From the IMG/VR virus record IMGVR_UViG_3300043773_002340, positions 1 through 64,000 of that record: DNA of 64,000 nt; one strand, given 5' to 3'. Origin of the DNA: a virus. The position numbers were made by a program, and so were the translations under genes. The notes under the pieces are model-generated. The model was given only the letters and a program-made list of their open reading frames with translations, ran no database searches and was not told the origin of the DNA. This document shows positions 1-9,390 of the stretch, in pieces (within the stretch, counting starts at the first letter, position 1; each line of letters opens with the position of its first letter).

Positions 1-1038
1 AGATCCCGTGGCCCCAGTAGGCCCCGCGGGGCCAGCCACTCCCTGTGGACCGGCGGGGCCAGTTGCACCGGTGGGACCTTGAGCTCCGGTCACACCTTGC
101 GGTCCTTGAATGACGCCCGCATCATTCCACGCGGTGCCGTCGTAAATCCACAGCGTGTTTGTTTCTGTTACAGTGTAAGCCGCACCCTGAGTGGAAGGCG
201 TAGGAAGGTCGGTGACTAGGGCAACTGTGCCGAGGAAGTCAAAACCGGGGCCGGGCGCACCTTGGGCGCCTGTTGGTCCGGCGACACCCTGTGGCCCTTG
301 AATACCGGTGGCTCCTTGTGTCCCCTGGGGACCGACTGGGCCTGTGGGACCTAAAGGTCCTTGAGGACCGGCGGGCCCACGAGGACCAACTTTTTCGGCG
401 TAGACCGTTTCGTTAACGAGCTCGGTGATAGTGAAGGTGGAGAAACCCTCGACAACCGTCACAGACTCACCGGTGTTGCTCAGGCCACGCACACTGACGG
501 AAATATTGCTCGTCGGAGTGTAGAGAAAGGTGCTGGTGGGCGTACCGGAGAAATCTCCACCAGCACTATAGGGGACGACGACAATAGAACCCGCATTGTC
601 GCTGTAAACAGGCTCTCCGGTGCTCGTATTAACTACACCGAATACCTCACCACCAATTCCAGAGTAGTCCTCAGCAACAATGACGAGACTGATTTCGTAG
701 GTGCGGCCGGCAACCAAATCAACGGAAGTTCCGTCAGTCTCGAGATTGAACGCTGTCAGAGAAACCCACTCGCTGAGTGCGATATTGTAGCCGACTCCGG
801 TCTGGTTGGCACCCATCGCCAACGAGATAAAAGACGGGGGGCCCGGAAGCGGTGTCGGTGTCGGAACGAAGGGGGAAATTTGGCCACCACCTCGCACCCA
901 CGCGTCGAGTTGTTGAGTGCGGGGATTTTCGAACTGGTTGGGATAGACGATCGCGGTCGTCGCGTCAGAGTAGGTGACCTGAACGGCGGATTGATTCGTA
1001 CTGAAGACGTACGCAGCAGAGACGATATCTGGAAGCAT
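1..1038 (-). CDS. Collagen-like tail fibre protein, partial
   Basis: This frame is open for 346 codons from an ATG at 1038 to the window edge, so the C-terminus is missing. The start lies two bases after the stop of the preceding fibre gene. Residues 1 to about 215 form a beta-rich domain that I do not recognise. A Gly-X-Y collagen-like run then begins ([10 protein letters not shown]), is interrupted near residues 265-308 by a spacer containing LPTPSTQG and [11 protein letters not shown], and resumes to the edge. The same spacer sits between the collagen blocks of the fibres at 18461-20320 and 27091-28917, so this is a third member of that family with a different N-terminus. The likely role is a trimeric host-recognition fibre shaft. 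The function is inferred from the repeats and the neighbours. Confidence 0.85.
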   Translation of the reverse strand, partial: MLPDIVSAAYVFSTNQSAVQVTYSDATTAIVYPNQFENPRTQQLDAWVRGGGQISPFVPTPTPLPGPPSFISLAMGANQTGVGYNIALSEWVSLTAFNLETDGTSVDLVAGRTYEISLVIVAEDYSGIGGEVFGVVNTSTGEPVYSDNAGSIVVVPYSAGGDFSGTPTSTFLYTPTSNISVSVRGLSNTGESVTVVEGFSTFTITELVNETVYAEKVGPRGPAGPQGPLGPTGPVGPQGTQGATGIQGPQGVAGPTGAQGAPGPGFDFLGTVALVTDLPTPSTQGAAYTVTETNTLWIYDGTAWNDAGVIQGPQGVTGAQGPTGATGPAGPQGVAGPAGPTGATGS

Positions 1039-1040
1039 GA

Positions 1041-2603
1041 TCAGGTCTTAATGATTGGAAGCAGTGCGAGGTTAGTCGGGCGGGTCTCTTCAGCGCCGCC
1101 ATTTGTGGAGGTGTACGGTTTGCCACCGTAGATGTAGCCGCCGATGAAGGTCAAACCGCCTCTGGACGAACCCTGGCCAATACCATTGGTGTCGTAAAGA
1201 TTTACAAAAGTCGACTGCATCACGTTGCCATCGATGTCGAGGAAGTCGTGCTTGTGTTGCGCGAATGCACTGCCTTGGTACGAACCGAAAACTCGCCCGT
1301 TGTCTACACCGCCTGAGGTGCGATTGTCCCAGCCTCGGATGAACTCACCCCGTAATTCAGGAATTTTGAACTGGTTTGAGGGCGTGTCGGGGGCGCTGTA
1401 GGTTCGGCCAACGACCGCATAAAGTGACGGGTACGCGGCTATAGAAAGAGTAGCGCCGTTGCAGAAAAGCCAGCCAGTTGGAGGAGTTGAACCAGCGAAC
1501 CACTGGACTGTTCCTGCGGGGATGAATCCAGGCGGGACTGGGGAGACGGACAGCACACCACCGCTATTAACTAGAAGTCCTTCTCCAACAACGACTGAGC
1601 CAATGGACGACGTAGTGGCCGGTTCCGCGAAGACTGTGCCGTCGCCCGTCACGCCAAGTCCGGCACCGGGCTTGACGCCACCGATCTGAGATGCTGTGGC
1701 TGAGGCGAGGCCGATGGTTCCGGTTGTGGTGATCGGGCCGCCTGTGATGCCCGGACCGGTGTTGATTTCTGTCACCGTGCCCGAACCAGCGCCCGCAAGA
1801 TTGATCGTTCCATCGGGATCGATGGTGACACCGATTCCGGGCTTGACTCCACCGATCTCAGTGGTGGTGGCAGGCTTGAGGAGAAGTGTTCCGATCGTTG
1901 TGATCGGTTCGCCGTTCAGAGTTGTGAGACCCGTTCCAGCGCTGACAACGGTTACACTACCGCCTTGACCAGCATTGATCGCGCCGGCACCAGCGATTTG
2001 CACCCACAGTTTCGTGGGACCCCCGTCATTGTAGAGAACGAACAGAGAGCCCGTGTCGTCATTCCACCACAGCGTTCCCGTAGGTGTGACAACGGGGTCG
2101 GGTTGGGAGTCCGAAATGACCACACCATTTCCGCCACCGCCGGAGCCACCTGCTCCGACCTGCACCCACTGACGACCATTGGGGTCCTCATAGAGGACGT
2201 ACATCTCCCCGTTGAAGTCGTTCCACCACAGTGTTCCATTCGGATAGATCTCAGTATCTGGGGCCGTAGGTTGGATAATGACTTTGGAGAAACCAATTTC
2301 AGAGGGGTCGCAATCAACCCAAGCCGCTCCAGTCCAAACTTTCAAAGTTTGGTCATTGACACTGAACCAAAGTTCTCCTGGGCTGTTTCCAGGTGAACCG
2401 GCTGGGGTTTGGTTAGGCGGATTTACCGAGACCGTCGCTGGTCCGATTTTAGCTAAAGTTCCGTTTGAGGTGCGGAAGAAAAGACCCGGTTCCTGCGAAT
2501 TCGTATTGATCGCCGGTTGACCGTCAAGCAACTGAGCGGGGTCAGGGCGAAAACCACCAATTGAGGACCGAAGTAATTGGATCTGTGTTGCAGATACAGA
2601 CAT
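1041..2603 (-). CDS. Tail fibre with C-terminal tail-collar domain
   Basis: The product is 520 residues. The N-terminus (about 10-55) carries the docking-type module seen across this array ([16 protein letters not shown], then PGLFF and KIGP). Two modules of the form GTLWWND..G..YVLYED...QWV follow at about 120-205. Next come repeats of the type IGGVKPGxGLxVxxDGT at about 245-350. From about residue 364 there is a tail-collar domain ([38 protein letters not shown]), the fold used in phage short fibres and microcystin-dependent proteins. It follows the 1501-residue structural gene by 54 bases, with a GGGTAAAA motif in the gap. The receptor-binding role is inferred; the collar assignment is confident. 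Confidence 0.9.
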   Translation of the reverse strand: MSVSATQIQLLRSSIGGFRPDPAQLLDGQPAINTNSQEPGLFFRTSNGTLAKIGPATVSVNPPNQTPAGSPGNSPGELWFSVNDQTLKVWTGAAWVDCDPSEIGFSKVIIQPTAPDTEIYPNGTLWWNDFNGEMYVLYEDPNGRQWVQVGAGGSGGGGNGVVISDSQPDPVVTPTGTLWWNDDTGSLFVLYNDGGPTKLWVQIAGAGAINAGQGGSVTVVSAGTGLTTLNGEPITTIGTLLLKPATTTEIGGVKPGIGVTIDPDGTINLAGAGSGTVTEINTGPGITGGPITTTGTIGLASATASQIGGVKPGAGLGVTGDGTVFAEPATTSSIGSVVVGEGLLVNSGGVLSVSPVPPGFIPAGTVQWFAGSTPPTGWLFCNGATLSIAAYPSLYAVVGRTYSAPDTPSNQFKIPELRGEFIRGWDNRTSGGVDNGRVFGSYQGSAFAQHKHDFLDIDGNVMQSTFVNLYDTNGIGQGSSRGGLTFIGGYIYGGKPYTSTNGGAEETRPTNLALLPIIKT

Positions 2604-2644
2604 GGAGTAAACTCAGTTGCTAATTCTACGTTTTCTTACGAGAC

Positions 2645-2652
2645 TTTTACCC
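2645..2652 (-). promoter_or_regulatory. GGGTAAAA junction motif, instance 1
   Basis: The minus strand reads GGGGTAAAAG five bases after the stop of the 1501-residue structural gene and 41 bases before the ATG of the collar fibre. It is one of 13 exact copies at gene junctions, interpreted as a late promoter or processing signal. Confidence 0.6.
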
Positions 2653-2657
2653 CGAAG

Positions 2658-5600
2658 TTAGGCAGCCAGGAACAGAATGCCATAGAAGGAAGTTGTGGCA
2701 GGTGGAGCCGAGGTGAAGGTTATAGTTGTCCCGTTAATCGTGTAAGCGATGTTTGCCGCCTGAACGATGCCGCCAACAGTGACTAACACGTATTGGGAGG
2801 CTTTGGGACTAGCCGGCACCCCATTAACTGTCAAAGTGAATTGTGTCTGGGCACCATCAAATTTTGGAGTCAGACTGTCAAGAATCTGAATAAACGAGAC
2901 CCCAATGCTGAGCGTTCCATCGGGAGCGATGTTGATGCCAGCTCCTTGCTTGACACCACCGATTTGTCCTCCAGTGCTAGGGGGCTGTAGATTAAGAACT
3001 CCAGAGTTTGTGGATGCTAAGCCTGTGCCGGGTCTGATACCGCCAATATTTGAACTTGTTGGAGGGACTAAATCAAGTTCGTTCGTCGTTGAGTTGATTT
3101 GCAGTCCAACTCCGGTGTCAACACTTACGTTCCCAGTGGTTGTGATGGTGCCACCATTGAGACCGCCACCGAAAACAATAGAGGAGACGGTACCAACCGC
3201 TTTTCCGGCGTTGACGCTAATCGTCCCATCATCATCAATAAAGACGTTCTCTCCGGCTTTGACGCCTCCAATAAAATCTGCGTCAGGAGGAACGAGGGAG
3301 ATGACACCCTGATTGAAGATCGGTCCACCCGCCAAACCTTCACCAGTAAACACTGCGGAGACCCCTCCGCCTCCACTACCACCACCACCACCATTTATAC
3401 CGCCAGCATCTTGACGAGTGAAGTCAGTGATATCGGAGGTGTAAGCGCCATATGGACGGCCTGTGCCCGTTTGAGTGAAATCACCAGATGTCGGAAGATC
3501 GCCTTTCTCATCAGCACCGGTCAGTAGGAGTGAACCACCCCAAGCTTCAGACGACAGGTAATCGTAATACTGCTTGGTTGGAATCTCATTTTTGAGATAA
3601 GCGGGAAGACCCTTCGAATAGAGGAGGCGACCAGCGCTGTGGAAACTATGCGACAGCGCATTGATTCGTGAAGGACTGGCAAAAGCAACCGGCCAAGCGC
3701 CCGTTGCTAACGCGTAGCCATTTTCGGGCTTCTCGATTAAGGTGGCGATAGGCTGATTTCGATACGACTCAATCCTGGGACTCAGCAAACGAGTGATGAA
3801 TGCAGGACTGTAGCCCATGATTTCGAGGAACCGGATCATAGCAGACTTGGAGGGGCTCCAGTCTTTGTCGTATTTTGCGGGATTCACAAATGATTGTGGA
3901 CTCTGCAATGTGACAATAGTGTCAACCGGGAAATCGGCAGTCTGCTCAGTTCCGTAAAATCCCCTTAAGACGGTGATGATGTTATTGTCAGTGTCGACGG
4001 CGAGAAGCTGACAATACTCGATTCTCTTAGTGTTTGCTGGATCTGTTAGGGAGACGACAGAAAATGTGGTGGATGGATTGGGGAAGTCCTCGACCGAAAC
4101 AACTGGAATGACAGTCTGAAGCGGAGTAATCTCATCGGGGGACGTGGTGTCAACTCCTGTGGGAACTTTGTAGTCAAGGAGACCCAGAGTTGGAGACCCG
4201 TCATCCTCATTGTAAAGAAGTTCGAACGGATAATTAACAGTCAGCGGACTATCACCGCGGAAGTAATAACCGTCTTCGTAGTCCTCCACAAGGGGATCGG
4301 CGGCATACTGACCTTGATATGTCGTTTTTACCGGAGCGAGAATCTCAGATGTGGCTGAAATGGCCCACGCGGAATTGAATTGTCCGGGCGCAATTTTAAT
4401 TTGAGTGACTGGCTTGAGTTCATCACTGAAATACACCAAGTCCCACATGTCATTGGCGGCAGCGTACCAGTTACGCTCCTCATATGTGGAATAACCACCG
4501 TGAGTCGTGTTTCTGTCTTGTTGCCACGGCCGACCCGTGTCTCCAAGCGACAGACCCACGTAGTATGTGCTGTCTGTCCCCCTGTTAATGAGGACTTCAT
4601 TCAGCTGGGGTGAGTCGCCAATGTATCCCAACTCGGAGAAGGCGACTCGGAAAAGTCGGCCCCACCCACCGCTTTGAGCGGGGTCAAACTGCACGCCCGG
4701 GCGCAACACGGCGTTCGCTGATTGGCTATCCTGATTGAGACGCAGAACGGCACCAACAGCGGGATCCCTGTGGCTGGGAGTGGTGTTTTGTAGAATGAGC
4801 TCGTATGAAGAGTCGGCGATATTGCGAGGATCTTTCCAACGGCGGATGTACGGCGGAGACCAATTTTCCAGGTCTTTATTAACCGTAATCGTGCCCACTG
4901 GAAAACTGGAGTCGACACGCCGCATCCGCAAAGTGCAACTGCCATCATCCTGCACAATCACAGTTGGGAGACCGTCGTCAATGAAAGATGCCGAGTAGAG
5001 ATTTGACAGATCGTTAGAGTAGAGACGCGTGGAAGGGGCGAGAGAGTAGGGTTGAATAGAAGCGGGAGTGAATCCGGGGCCGATCACGATCTCTTGAAGG
5101 TCATTGCTAACATTCTTGACCGAGAGGATGTTAGGCCCTAATGAGTATAGAGTGACATTGGTGGCGTCAGCGGGTTTCAAATTCTGCGGCATACGAATTC
5201 CTGTCACCAGGAATCCGGCATCTCCAGAATCAACTGTTCCAATTGAAGAGGTGCCAATGCCACTAAACCCGTCAGAGTAGAGGGCGACATTGGTGAAGTT
5301 GGATGCCGAGTTGGTGATCGTCATCTTTCCACCGCCCGCCGCCCAGTAGCCCACGGCTACACCAATAGTCCAACACGAATCCGCTTGAATGTAGGCGTTG
5401 TTAGAGGACTTGATGGAGAAGTGCCTAAAGTCTGTCTCTGGGTCAGTAATGCCGTACGACAAACCGTCCGCATTCTTGTAATCGGCGTAGTAGTACCGAA
5501 TGTTGACAATATCAGTCTTGTTGAGCAGCTCCATCTGAGCTGCCTTGGGGACGAGACTTGGTGCAGCGGGACGGACAGCAGCGGGAAGGGCGGCCCATGC

Positions 5601-7163
5601 AGCATAGCCGAGGGGATACCACCCAGTCAGCTGTTTCAGATTGATGGGGTCTTGGACTGTGGTATAGATCTCATAAGCTCCCGGGTCGTTCTGAAGCGAA
5701 GTTGCCGTGAATTGAGTTAGGATCGCTGAGCGGAATCCGGTCACCAATGCGCCGTCTTGCTCGACTCCACAGAGACCATAGTTGGAACGAAGACTGACGT
5801 TGTAGCAGTAAGGCGAGGAGTTTTCTGTGGTGTTCGCAAGAATCGACTCACCAACTCCGGTCTTCACTGGCGCGACGATCTCAGTCTCGCCAGGATTGAT
5901 CACTTCGGCCTGATTCGCCTTTCCGGAGAAGGTCTTGGGGAAAGCCAACTGGACCTTTTGGTAGAAGACGTCGAGTTCGGCCTTCGTGGCAGGATACAGG
6001 GATGTCAGGCGATTATGCGAGTAGATATCCCAAGCGCATGTCGCTAGATACCCGACATTCTGCGGAGTTGCCGGAAGCTGAGATCTTTCGACGAAGTTCG
6101 GATCATTCGTCACCATGTTTGTGAACGAAAGATAGAACTCATTCACACCCACCGGGTAGGCGTAGTAGAAGTTCTCCACAGTGGCAGAACCACCGCTCGG
6201 TGTCCGCTGATCTGTGCCAGGAGCGTACTTGAAATAGACTTTGTCGTTGAACCCCAAACAGTGGGGACGTGAACTCACAAGGATACCTTCTCCGGCCGGT
6301 CCCGTCCTAAAGTCGGCGACTGTGATATCAGCGACTTTATCTCGGAAAGAGAGAAGTTGAACGATCGAGTTGCCGGTCCACTTGAGAATCGCCGACTTAG
6401 GCTGAGTTGTGCCCGTGTTTGTCACCGGGTCTTTGTAGGTCGGCACGTAGGTGGGACGAAGCTGAGTCTTTCTCAGGTCCATTCCCGTGATGGAAGTTCC
6501 GCGCGGGAGTGGGAGTCCACCTGTCAGAGGGTTGAACTGTTGAAGGACGAGAGGGACCGGCAGGTCCGCGTCGTCCTTTTCGAAGTTGACGTTGAACTCA
6601 GCGACGTTGGAGCCGTTGTTGTCGACAGCGATTGGGAGACCCGGGCCGTTGTAGACGGGGGTCACACCTGGAGACACCACGATCGTGTAGCGAGCATTGC
6701 GAGCCGCGTCGCTCTCATTCAGTTGGGCGATGGAGGTCTTCGCGACCTCGATCACGGCTCGGTTGATTGTTTTGAAGGGGATGGCTTGACCATCATTCTC
6801 GATGGCATCAGAAGCATTCGGAAACTCGGGAGCCACGAACACCACGAGACCGTCTGTGCCACCAAGATAAGGTGCCGCGATGTCTTTCCAGACTTGAGAG
6901 GCGGTGGCAGGATCGATCGAACCGATCTTCAGGGTGCCGTCGCCCTCATCAAAAAACATTTCCCCGAGGGAGGGAAAGGGAGTCGGTGGGACCAGGCCGA
7001 CCGATGTCGGTCCCACCTTCACAACACTGTTGTTGTCCGCTTCGAAGAAGAGGCCGGGGGTCAGAGCGTTCGTGTTGAGAGCAAGTTCGCCCGGATCCAA
7101 AATATCCGAGTTTGGGCGCTTATTCGGAATGCTCGAACGCTTGAGAGTCAGTCTGACGGCCAT
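2658..7163 (-). CDS. Large virion structural protein with beta-helix domain (cyanophage type)
   Basis: The product is 1501 residues. The N-terminus (about 5-60) has the array's docking-type module (KRSSIPNKRP, DPGELALNT, PGLFF, VKVGP). The region from about 105 to 500 (IPFKTINRAVIEVAKTS, YTIVVSPGV, LPLPRGTSITGMDLRKT, SNYGLCGVEQDGALVTG) closely resembles the pectin-lyase-like domain of a conserved structural protein of T4-like cyanophages, recalled from family knowledge. The C-terminal 250 residues hold a poly-glycine linker and repeats of the IGGVKxGxGxxIxxDGT type shared with the 1041-2603 product. The ATG at 7163 follows a leader holding GGGTAAAA. A baseplate or fibre-base role is plausible. 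Enzymatic activity on polysaccharide is possible for a beta-helix, but no catalytic residues were identified. Confidence 0.85.
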   Translation of the reverse strand: MAVRLTLKRSSIPNKRPNSDILDPGELALNTNALTPGLFFEADNNSVVKVGPTSVGLVPPTPFPSLGEMFFDEGDGTLKIGSIDPATASQVWKDIAAPYLGGTDGLVVFVAPEFPNASDAIENDGQAIPFKTINRAVIEVAKTSIAQLNESDAARNARYTIVVSPGVTPVYNGPGLPIAVDNNGSNVAEFNVNFEKDDADLPVPLVLQQFNPLTGGLPLPRGTSITGMDLRKTQLRPTYVPTYKDPVTNTGTTQPKSAILKWTGNSIVQLLSFRDKVADITVADFRTGPAGEGILVSSRPHCLGFNDKVYFKYAPGTDQRTPSGGSATVENFYYAYPVGVNEFYLSFTNMVTNDPNFVERSQLPATPQNVGYLATCAWDIYSHNRLTSLYPATKAELDVFYQKVQLAFPKTFSGKANQAEVINPGETEIVAPVKTGVGESILANTTENSSPYCYNVSLRSNYGLCGVEQDGALVTGFRSAILTQFTATSLQNDPGAYEIYTTVQDPINLKQLTGWYPLGYAAWAALPAAVRPAAPSLVPKAAQMELLNKTDIVNIRYYYADYKNADGLSYGITDPETDFRHFSIKSSNNAYIQADSCWTIGVAVGYWAAGGGKMTITNSASNFTNVALYSDGFSGIGTSSIGTVDSGDAGFLVTGIRMPQNLKPADATNVTLYSLGPNILSVKNVSNDLQEIVIGPGFTPASIQPYSLAPSTRLYSNDLSNLYSASFIDDGLPTVIVQDDGSCTLRMRRVDSSFPVGTITVNKDLENWSPPYIRRWKDPRNIADSSYELILQNTTPSHRDPAVGAVLRLNQDSQSANAVLRPGVQFDPAQSGGWGRLFRVAFSELGYIGDSPQLNEVLINRGTDSTYYVGLSLGDTGRPWQQDRNTTHGGYSTYEERNWYAAANDMWDLVYFSDELKPVTQIKIAPGQFNSAWAISATSEILAPVKTTYQGQYAADPLVEDYEDGYYFRGDSPLTVNYPFELLYNEDDGSPTLGLLDYKVPTGVDTTSPDEITPLQTVIPVVSVEDFPNPSTTFSVVSLTDPANTKRIEYCQLLAVDTDNNIITVLRGFYGTEQTADFPVDTIVTLQSPQSFVNPAKYDKDWSPSKSAMIRFLEIMGYSPAFITRLLSPRIESYRNQPIATLIEKPENGYALATGAWPVAFASPSRINALSHSFHSAGRLLYSKGLPAYLKNEIPTKQYYDYLSSEAWGGSLLLTGADEKGDLPTSGDFTQTGTGRPYGAYTSDITDFTRQDAGGINGGGGGSGGGGVSAVFTGEGLAGGPIFNQGVISLVPPDADFIGGVKAGENVFIDDDGTISVNAGKAVGTVSSIVFGGGLNGGTITTTGNVSVDTGVGLQINSTTNELDLVPPTSSNIGGIRPGTGLASTNSGVLNLQPPSTGGQIGGVKQGAGINIAPDGTLSIGVSFIQILDSLTPKFDGAQTQFTLTVNGVPASPKASQYVLVTVGGIVQAANIAYTINGTTITFTSAPPATTSFYGILFLAA

Positions 7164-7184
7164 GTTGCTGAGGAGCGAGTGCGG

Positions 7185-7205
7185 GCCCGTGAAGACGGGC
7201 TTTTT
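7185..7205 (+). terminator. Terminator-like hairpin oriented for plus-strand transcripts
   Basis: Read on the plus strand, GCCCGT-GAAG-ACGGGC is followed by TTTTT. No plus-strand gene is credible here, so it may act against antisense transcription, act as a leader hairpin of the minus-strand mRNA, or be fortuitous. Confidence 0.35.
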
Positions 7206-7209
7206 ACAC

Positions 7210-7217
7210 TTTTACCC
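7210..7217 (-). promoter_or_regulatory. GGGTAAAA junction motif, instance 2
   Basis: GGGGTAAAAG begins three bases after the stop of the 52-residue gene and ends 46 bases before the start of the 1501-residue structural gene. A GC hairpin lies between motif and start codon. Confidence 0.6.
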
Positions 7218-7220
7218 CGA

Positions 7221-7379
7221 TCAGAGATAGGCACCACCAATCATGGCGTCGTCACTCACCTCGCCGTCTTCGCGAAGCTTCATCGCGGCCTCGAGATATT
7301 TCTGTGCACCCCGTGGATCACGCAGTCGCTTCTGCTTGTACGTGTCAATCAGGGTGATGTATTTCTTGTCGTCTTTCAT
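7221..7379 (-). CDS. Small hypothetical protein, 52 residues
   Basis: This is a short charged protein beginning MKDDKKYITLIDTYKQKR and ending DDAMIGGAYL. It fills the gap between the acidic coiled-coil gene and the 1501-residue structural gene. The ATG at 7379 is preceded by CTGGAAAGCG, a weak ribosome binding site, and by CTATACT about 20 bases upstream, which resembles a bacterial -10 element. The N-terminal two thirds are predicted to be helical (KYLEAAMKLRED). I do not recognise a family. Its gap-filling position, in-frame length and codon content support a real gene, and the GGGTAAAA motif directly after its stop matches the pattern at other true gene ends. Confidence 0.65.
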   Translation of the reverse strand: MKDDKKYITLIDTYKQKRLRDPRGAQKYLEAAMKLREDGEVSDDAMIGGAYL

Positions 7380-7409
7380 CGCTTTCCAGGATCTAGTCCC
7401 AGTATAGCA

Positions 7410-8105
7410 TCACTCCTCGTCGAGGGACTCCTCATCCTCTTCCTCATCCGCTTCCTCGTTGTCTGCGGGGGAGTAGGACTGGCCGGGGTCGGCGCTATCA
7501 TCACCACCTGCGGACTTCAGATTCTTGCCCTCGGCGAACTCCTGAAGCATGGCCTCAAGACGGGAGATTTTTTGGTCGTTCTCGTCGATGGCCTCGACAA
7601 AATCACGGAAAGGATTTGCCTCGTCCTGGTGATTCTGGGAATCATACATCATCCCGTCATTCATTTCGTGACGGAAACGGCCGTTGTCGAGAACGCTCAT
7701 CTTGGCCTCGACGGCGGAGATGGCCTTCATCACATCGTTGCGTTCCTTAACGATGCGGTGCTCGTCTTGGAAGTTGCCGAGTTGGCGAGCACGACGGAGT
7801 TGCCCACCCAGATTCTCCTGCATCGACATCAGACGAGTGAGTTCTCCCTCCAGGGAGTTGTACTCGCCAGTGCCTTGCTCCTCGCCGTAGTTGAACGAAG
7901 AGGGACCGCTGCCACGGGGTTGGTTGCCGTAGAAGGCGGAGTTAGGCTGCCAGGGCTCATCTTCCTTCTTCAGCTTGCTGACCTGAGGGGAGAGAACAGG
8001 CACGTCTTCGGCTTCGATGCCGGTGCCGTGGGAGCCACGCTCGCTGAATTCATACAGCTCGTACGCCTGCTTAAGTGCGGCGTCGGCAATCGAATCTTTA
8101 CGCAT
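7410..8105 (-). CDS. Acidic coiled-coil protein, possible head-internal protein
   Basis: The product is 231 residues. The N-terminus is helical (ADAALKQAYELYEFSERG). A central coiled coil spans about 83-140 (LEGELTRLMSMQENLGGQL, RIVKERNDVMKAISAVEAK), a second helix lies at about 165-192, and the tail is very acidic (EEADEEEDEESLDEE). FSE (20-22) and FAE (190-192) match the tripeptide enriched in the prohead protease/scaffold at 59186-61762, which suggests processing inside the head. It starts a run of small charged genes that ends at terminase. I know no homologue. A scaffold-accessory or capsid-internal role is inferred from composition, the shared tripeptide and the neighbours. Confidence 0.8.
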   Translation of the reverse strand: MRKDSIADAALKQAYELYEFSERGSHGTGIEAEDVPVLSPQVSKLKKEDEPWQPNSAFYGNQPRGSGPSSFNYGEEQGTGEYNSLEGELTRLMSMQENLGGQLRRARQLGNFQDEHRIVKERNDVMKAISAVEAKMSVLDNGRFRHEMNDGMMYDSQNHQDEANPFRDFVEAIDENDQKISRLEAMLQEFAEGKNLKSAGGDDSADPGQSYSPADNEEADEEEDEESLDEE

Positions 8106-8127
8106 TTGTCGGAGGACTTTAGAACTA

Positions 8128-8135
8128 TTTTACCC
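8128..8135 (-). promoter_or_regulatory. GGGTAAAA junction motif, instance 3
   Basis: Here GGG TAA is itself the last glycine codon and stop codon of the upstream gene (8130-8543). The motif ends 22 bases before the ATG at 8105. Confidence 0.6.
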
Positions 8136-8543
8136 TGGATTGACGCGTTGTGATTGAATTTTCTGCAGGTTTCTCATCTGGGCCTGCCGTCCAGCATTAT
8201 TTGCCTGCTTGTTGAAAGCTGTCGCCGTGCCCCTTACTTGAGCTGTTTGAGAGGATTGGCTGACACCTGACTGGGTCGCTCCCTTCGGAAGTTGCTTATT
8301 TTTCTTCCCTTTGCTGGGTGCTGCGGGCGCCTCGTCTTTAACCGCGGATGCCAAAACCGGTTTACCGTCCTTCATCACCCAACTGACCTTCTCCTCCTCA
8401 AATGTCGAGGGCATTCCTCTAGATGGCATGTTGGTCTCGAGGCCACGATCACGTGCGTGACCCTCAGCGAAGGACCAGTCGATGACGTTATAGTGAACAC
8501 CTTCGATGAGGTGGTCGACAGAAGGAAGGTTGAAAGTGTTCAT
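8130..8543 (-). CDS. Hypothetical protein of the head-internal cluster
   Basis: The product is 137 residues from the ATG at 8543 (MNTFNLPSVDHLIEG). I prefer this to an in-frame upstream start because it lies two bases after the preceding stop. Residues 1-70 look folded and contain WSFAEGHARDRG, an instance of the recurring [FY][AS]E tripeptide at 25-27. The second half is low-complexity, rich in Ala, Gln, Lys and Ser (KGKKNKQLPKGATQSG) and likely disordered and basic, which would suit contact with packaged DNA. It ends QRVNPG, with the glycine and stop codons forming part of the GGGTAAAA motif. No family is recognised, and a packaged-protein role is inference. Confidence 0.7.
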   Translation of the reverse strand: MNTFNLPSVDHLIEGVHYNVIDWSFAEGHARDRGLETNMPSRGMPSTFEEEKVSWVMKDGKPVLASAVKDEAPAAPSKGKKNKQLPKGATQSGVSQSSQTAQVRGTATAFNKQANNAGRQAQMRNLQKIQSQRVNPG

Positions 8544-8545
8544 TG

Positions 8546-8914
8546 TTACCACTTCACCTTGTCGGCCCAATAAGCGGCTGAACTTGGACCTTTAGCGATG
8601 TTACGACCGTGACGGGCTTTGAAAGAAGCGCGCTTCGCTTTCATTCGATCTGACTCGCCCTCTTTGGGTTTGCCAGCTGTGGAGGCACCAGCTTGGCCGA
8701 AACGGATCAGTTTGCCACCCTCGGGAAGACCTTCACCACAGGCGCGAACGACATGGCTTTTGCCGTTGTGCGACTCGGCCTTCGGTTTGTTGCAAGCCAA
8801 ATCCTCTTTGTCGGTGTAGGATTGTTGGGGATAGCCGATGGCCATCGCGTGACGACGTTCTTCGTAGGCTTCTTTGAACTCCGAGAGCAAGTCTGGAGGA
8901 AATGACCCAAACAT
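8546..8914 (-). CDS. Small basic phage protein ending in SAAYWADKVKW-type motif
   Basis: The product is 122 residues. The N-terminal helix (FPPDLLSEFKEAYEERRHA) resembles the N-terminus of the 10408-10776 product. The middle (KSHVVRACGEGLPEGGKLIRFGQAG) and the C-terminus (RASFKARHGRNIAKG, then AAYWADKVKW) match a small conserved protein type that I recall from many phages, without known function. The start at 8914 overlaps the stop of the upstream gene, which indicates translational coupling. Basic residues dominate the second half. It belongs to the run of small proteins between 7.4 and 11.5 kb that I interpret as capsid-associated. The motif recognition is moderately sure; the function is unknown. 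Confidence 0.8.
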   Translation of the reverse strand: MFGSFPPDLLSEFKEAYEERRHAMAIGYPQQSYTDKEDLACNKPKAESHNGKSHVVRACGEGLPEGGKLIRFGQAGASTAGKPKEGESDRMKAKRASFKARHGRNIAKGPSSAAYWADKVKW

Positions 8915-9390
8915 CAGTCTTCCTCAGCGAAACTCGGCGAACCAGCACTGGGTCCGGCGATGAGCGGCTTGTGCTTCATCTCTTCGGCGAATCCTTGCTG
9001 CATTTTCTTTGCCGCGCGACTCGCCCTCTTGGCGTCCCTCGCCCGTTTTGCCTGCTCACGTGCTTCCTGACGCTGAGCCTTGTTCTGAGCGGCGACCACC
9101 CGCTTCCGCATCTTGGCCTCACGGAGTTCGGCGGGTGTGGAAAGTGGGAGGTTGGTGTCACACTCAACGTCGACCAGCAAATCCCCGCCCATCTGAATCT
9201 GGCGGAAGTCCTCGCTTTCCGAATGTTCGGATTTCTTGATGGGGACACAGTTCGGAACTTCGCGTCCGCCTTTCTTCTTGGTGCCTACAGCAGTATATCC
9301 CTTCCAGCAGGCGTCTTTCAAGTCACCGGTTGCCTTTTCGGTGTATCCAAGCCCGAGCAGGCGATCGAAGTCGTAGTCGTGTAAATTCAT
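8914..9390 (-). CDS. Lys/Arg-rich protein with CWKGY-VPNCVP motif, likely head core protein
   Basis: The product is 158 residues. Residues 15-50 contain the block DACWKGYTAVGTKKKGG followed by VPNCVP, which recurs in prohead-core or scaffold-associated proteins of T4-like phages (family knowledge). Residues 85-133 form a long, highly charged helix (RKRVVAAQNKAQRQEAREQ). The last 30 residues contain FAE twice (134-136 and 154-156), the second three residues from the end. This again matches the tripeptide enriched in the protease/scaffold. It overlaps the start of the 8546-8914 gene and the end of the 9387-9674 gene. A capsid-internal or scaffold role is likely but inferred. Confidence 0.82.
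   Translation of the reverse strand: MNLHDYDFDRLLGLGYTEKATGDLKDACWKGYTAVGTKKKGGREVPNCVPIKKSEHSESEDFRQIQMGGDLLVDVECDTNLPLSTPAELREAKMRKRVVAAQNKAQRQEAREQAKRARDAKRASRAAKKMQQGFAEEMKHKPLIAGPSAGSPSFAEED

Noticed and set aside
1041-2603. Diversity-generating retroelement target in a fibre tip
   Set aside because: No reverse transcriptase, template repeat or adenine-biased variable repeat pair is seen in the window. The tips are collar or jelly-roll-like, and no near-identical repeat with A-specific changes was found.
6357-8153. 598-codon open frame on the plus strand
   Set aside because: It runs antisense through the start of the 1501-residue gene, a 52-residue gene and an acidic coiled-coil gene. 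The protein is a typical mirror image of acidic and Gly-rich coding sequence and matches nothing recognisable.
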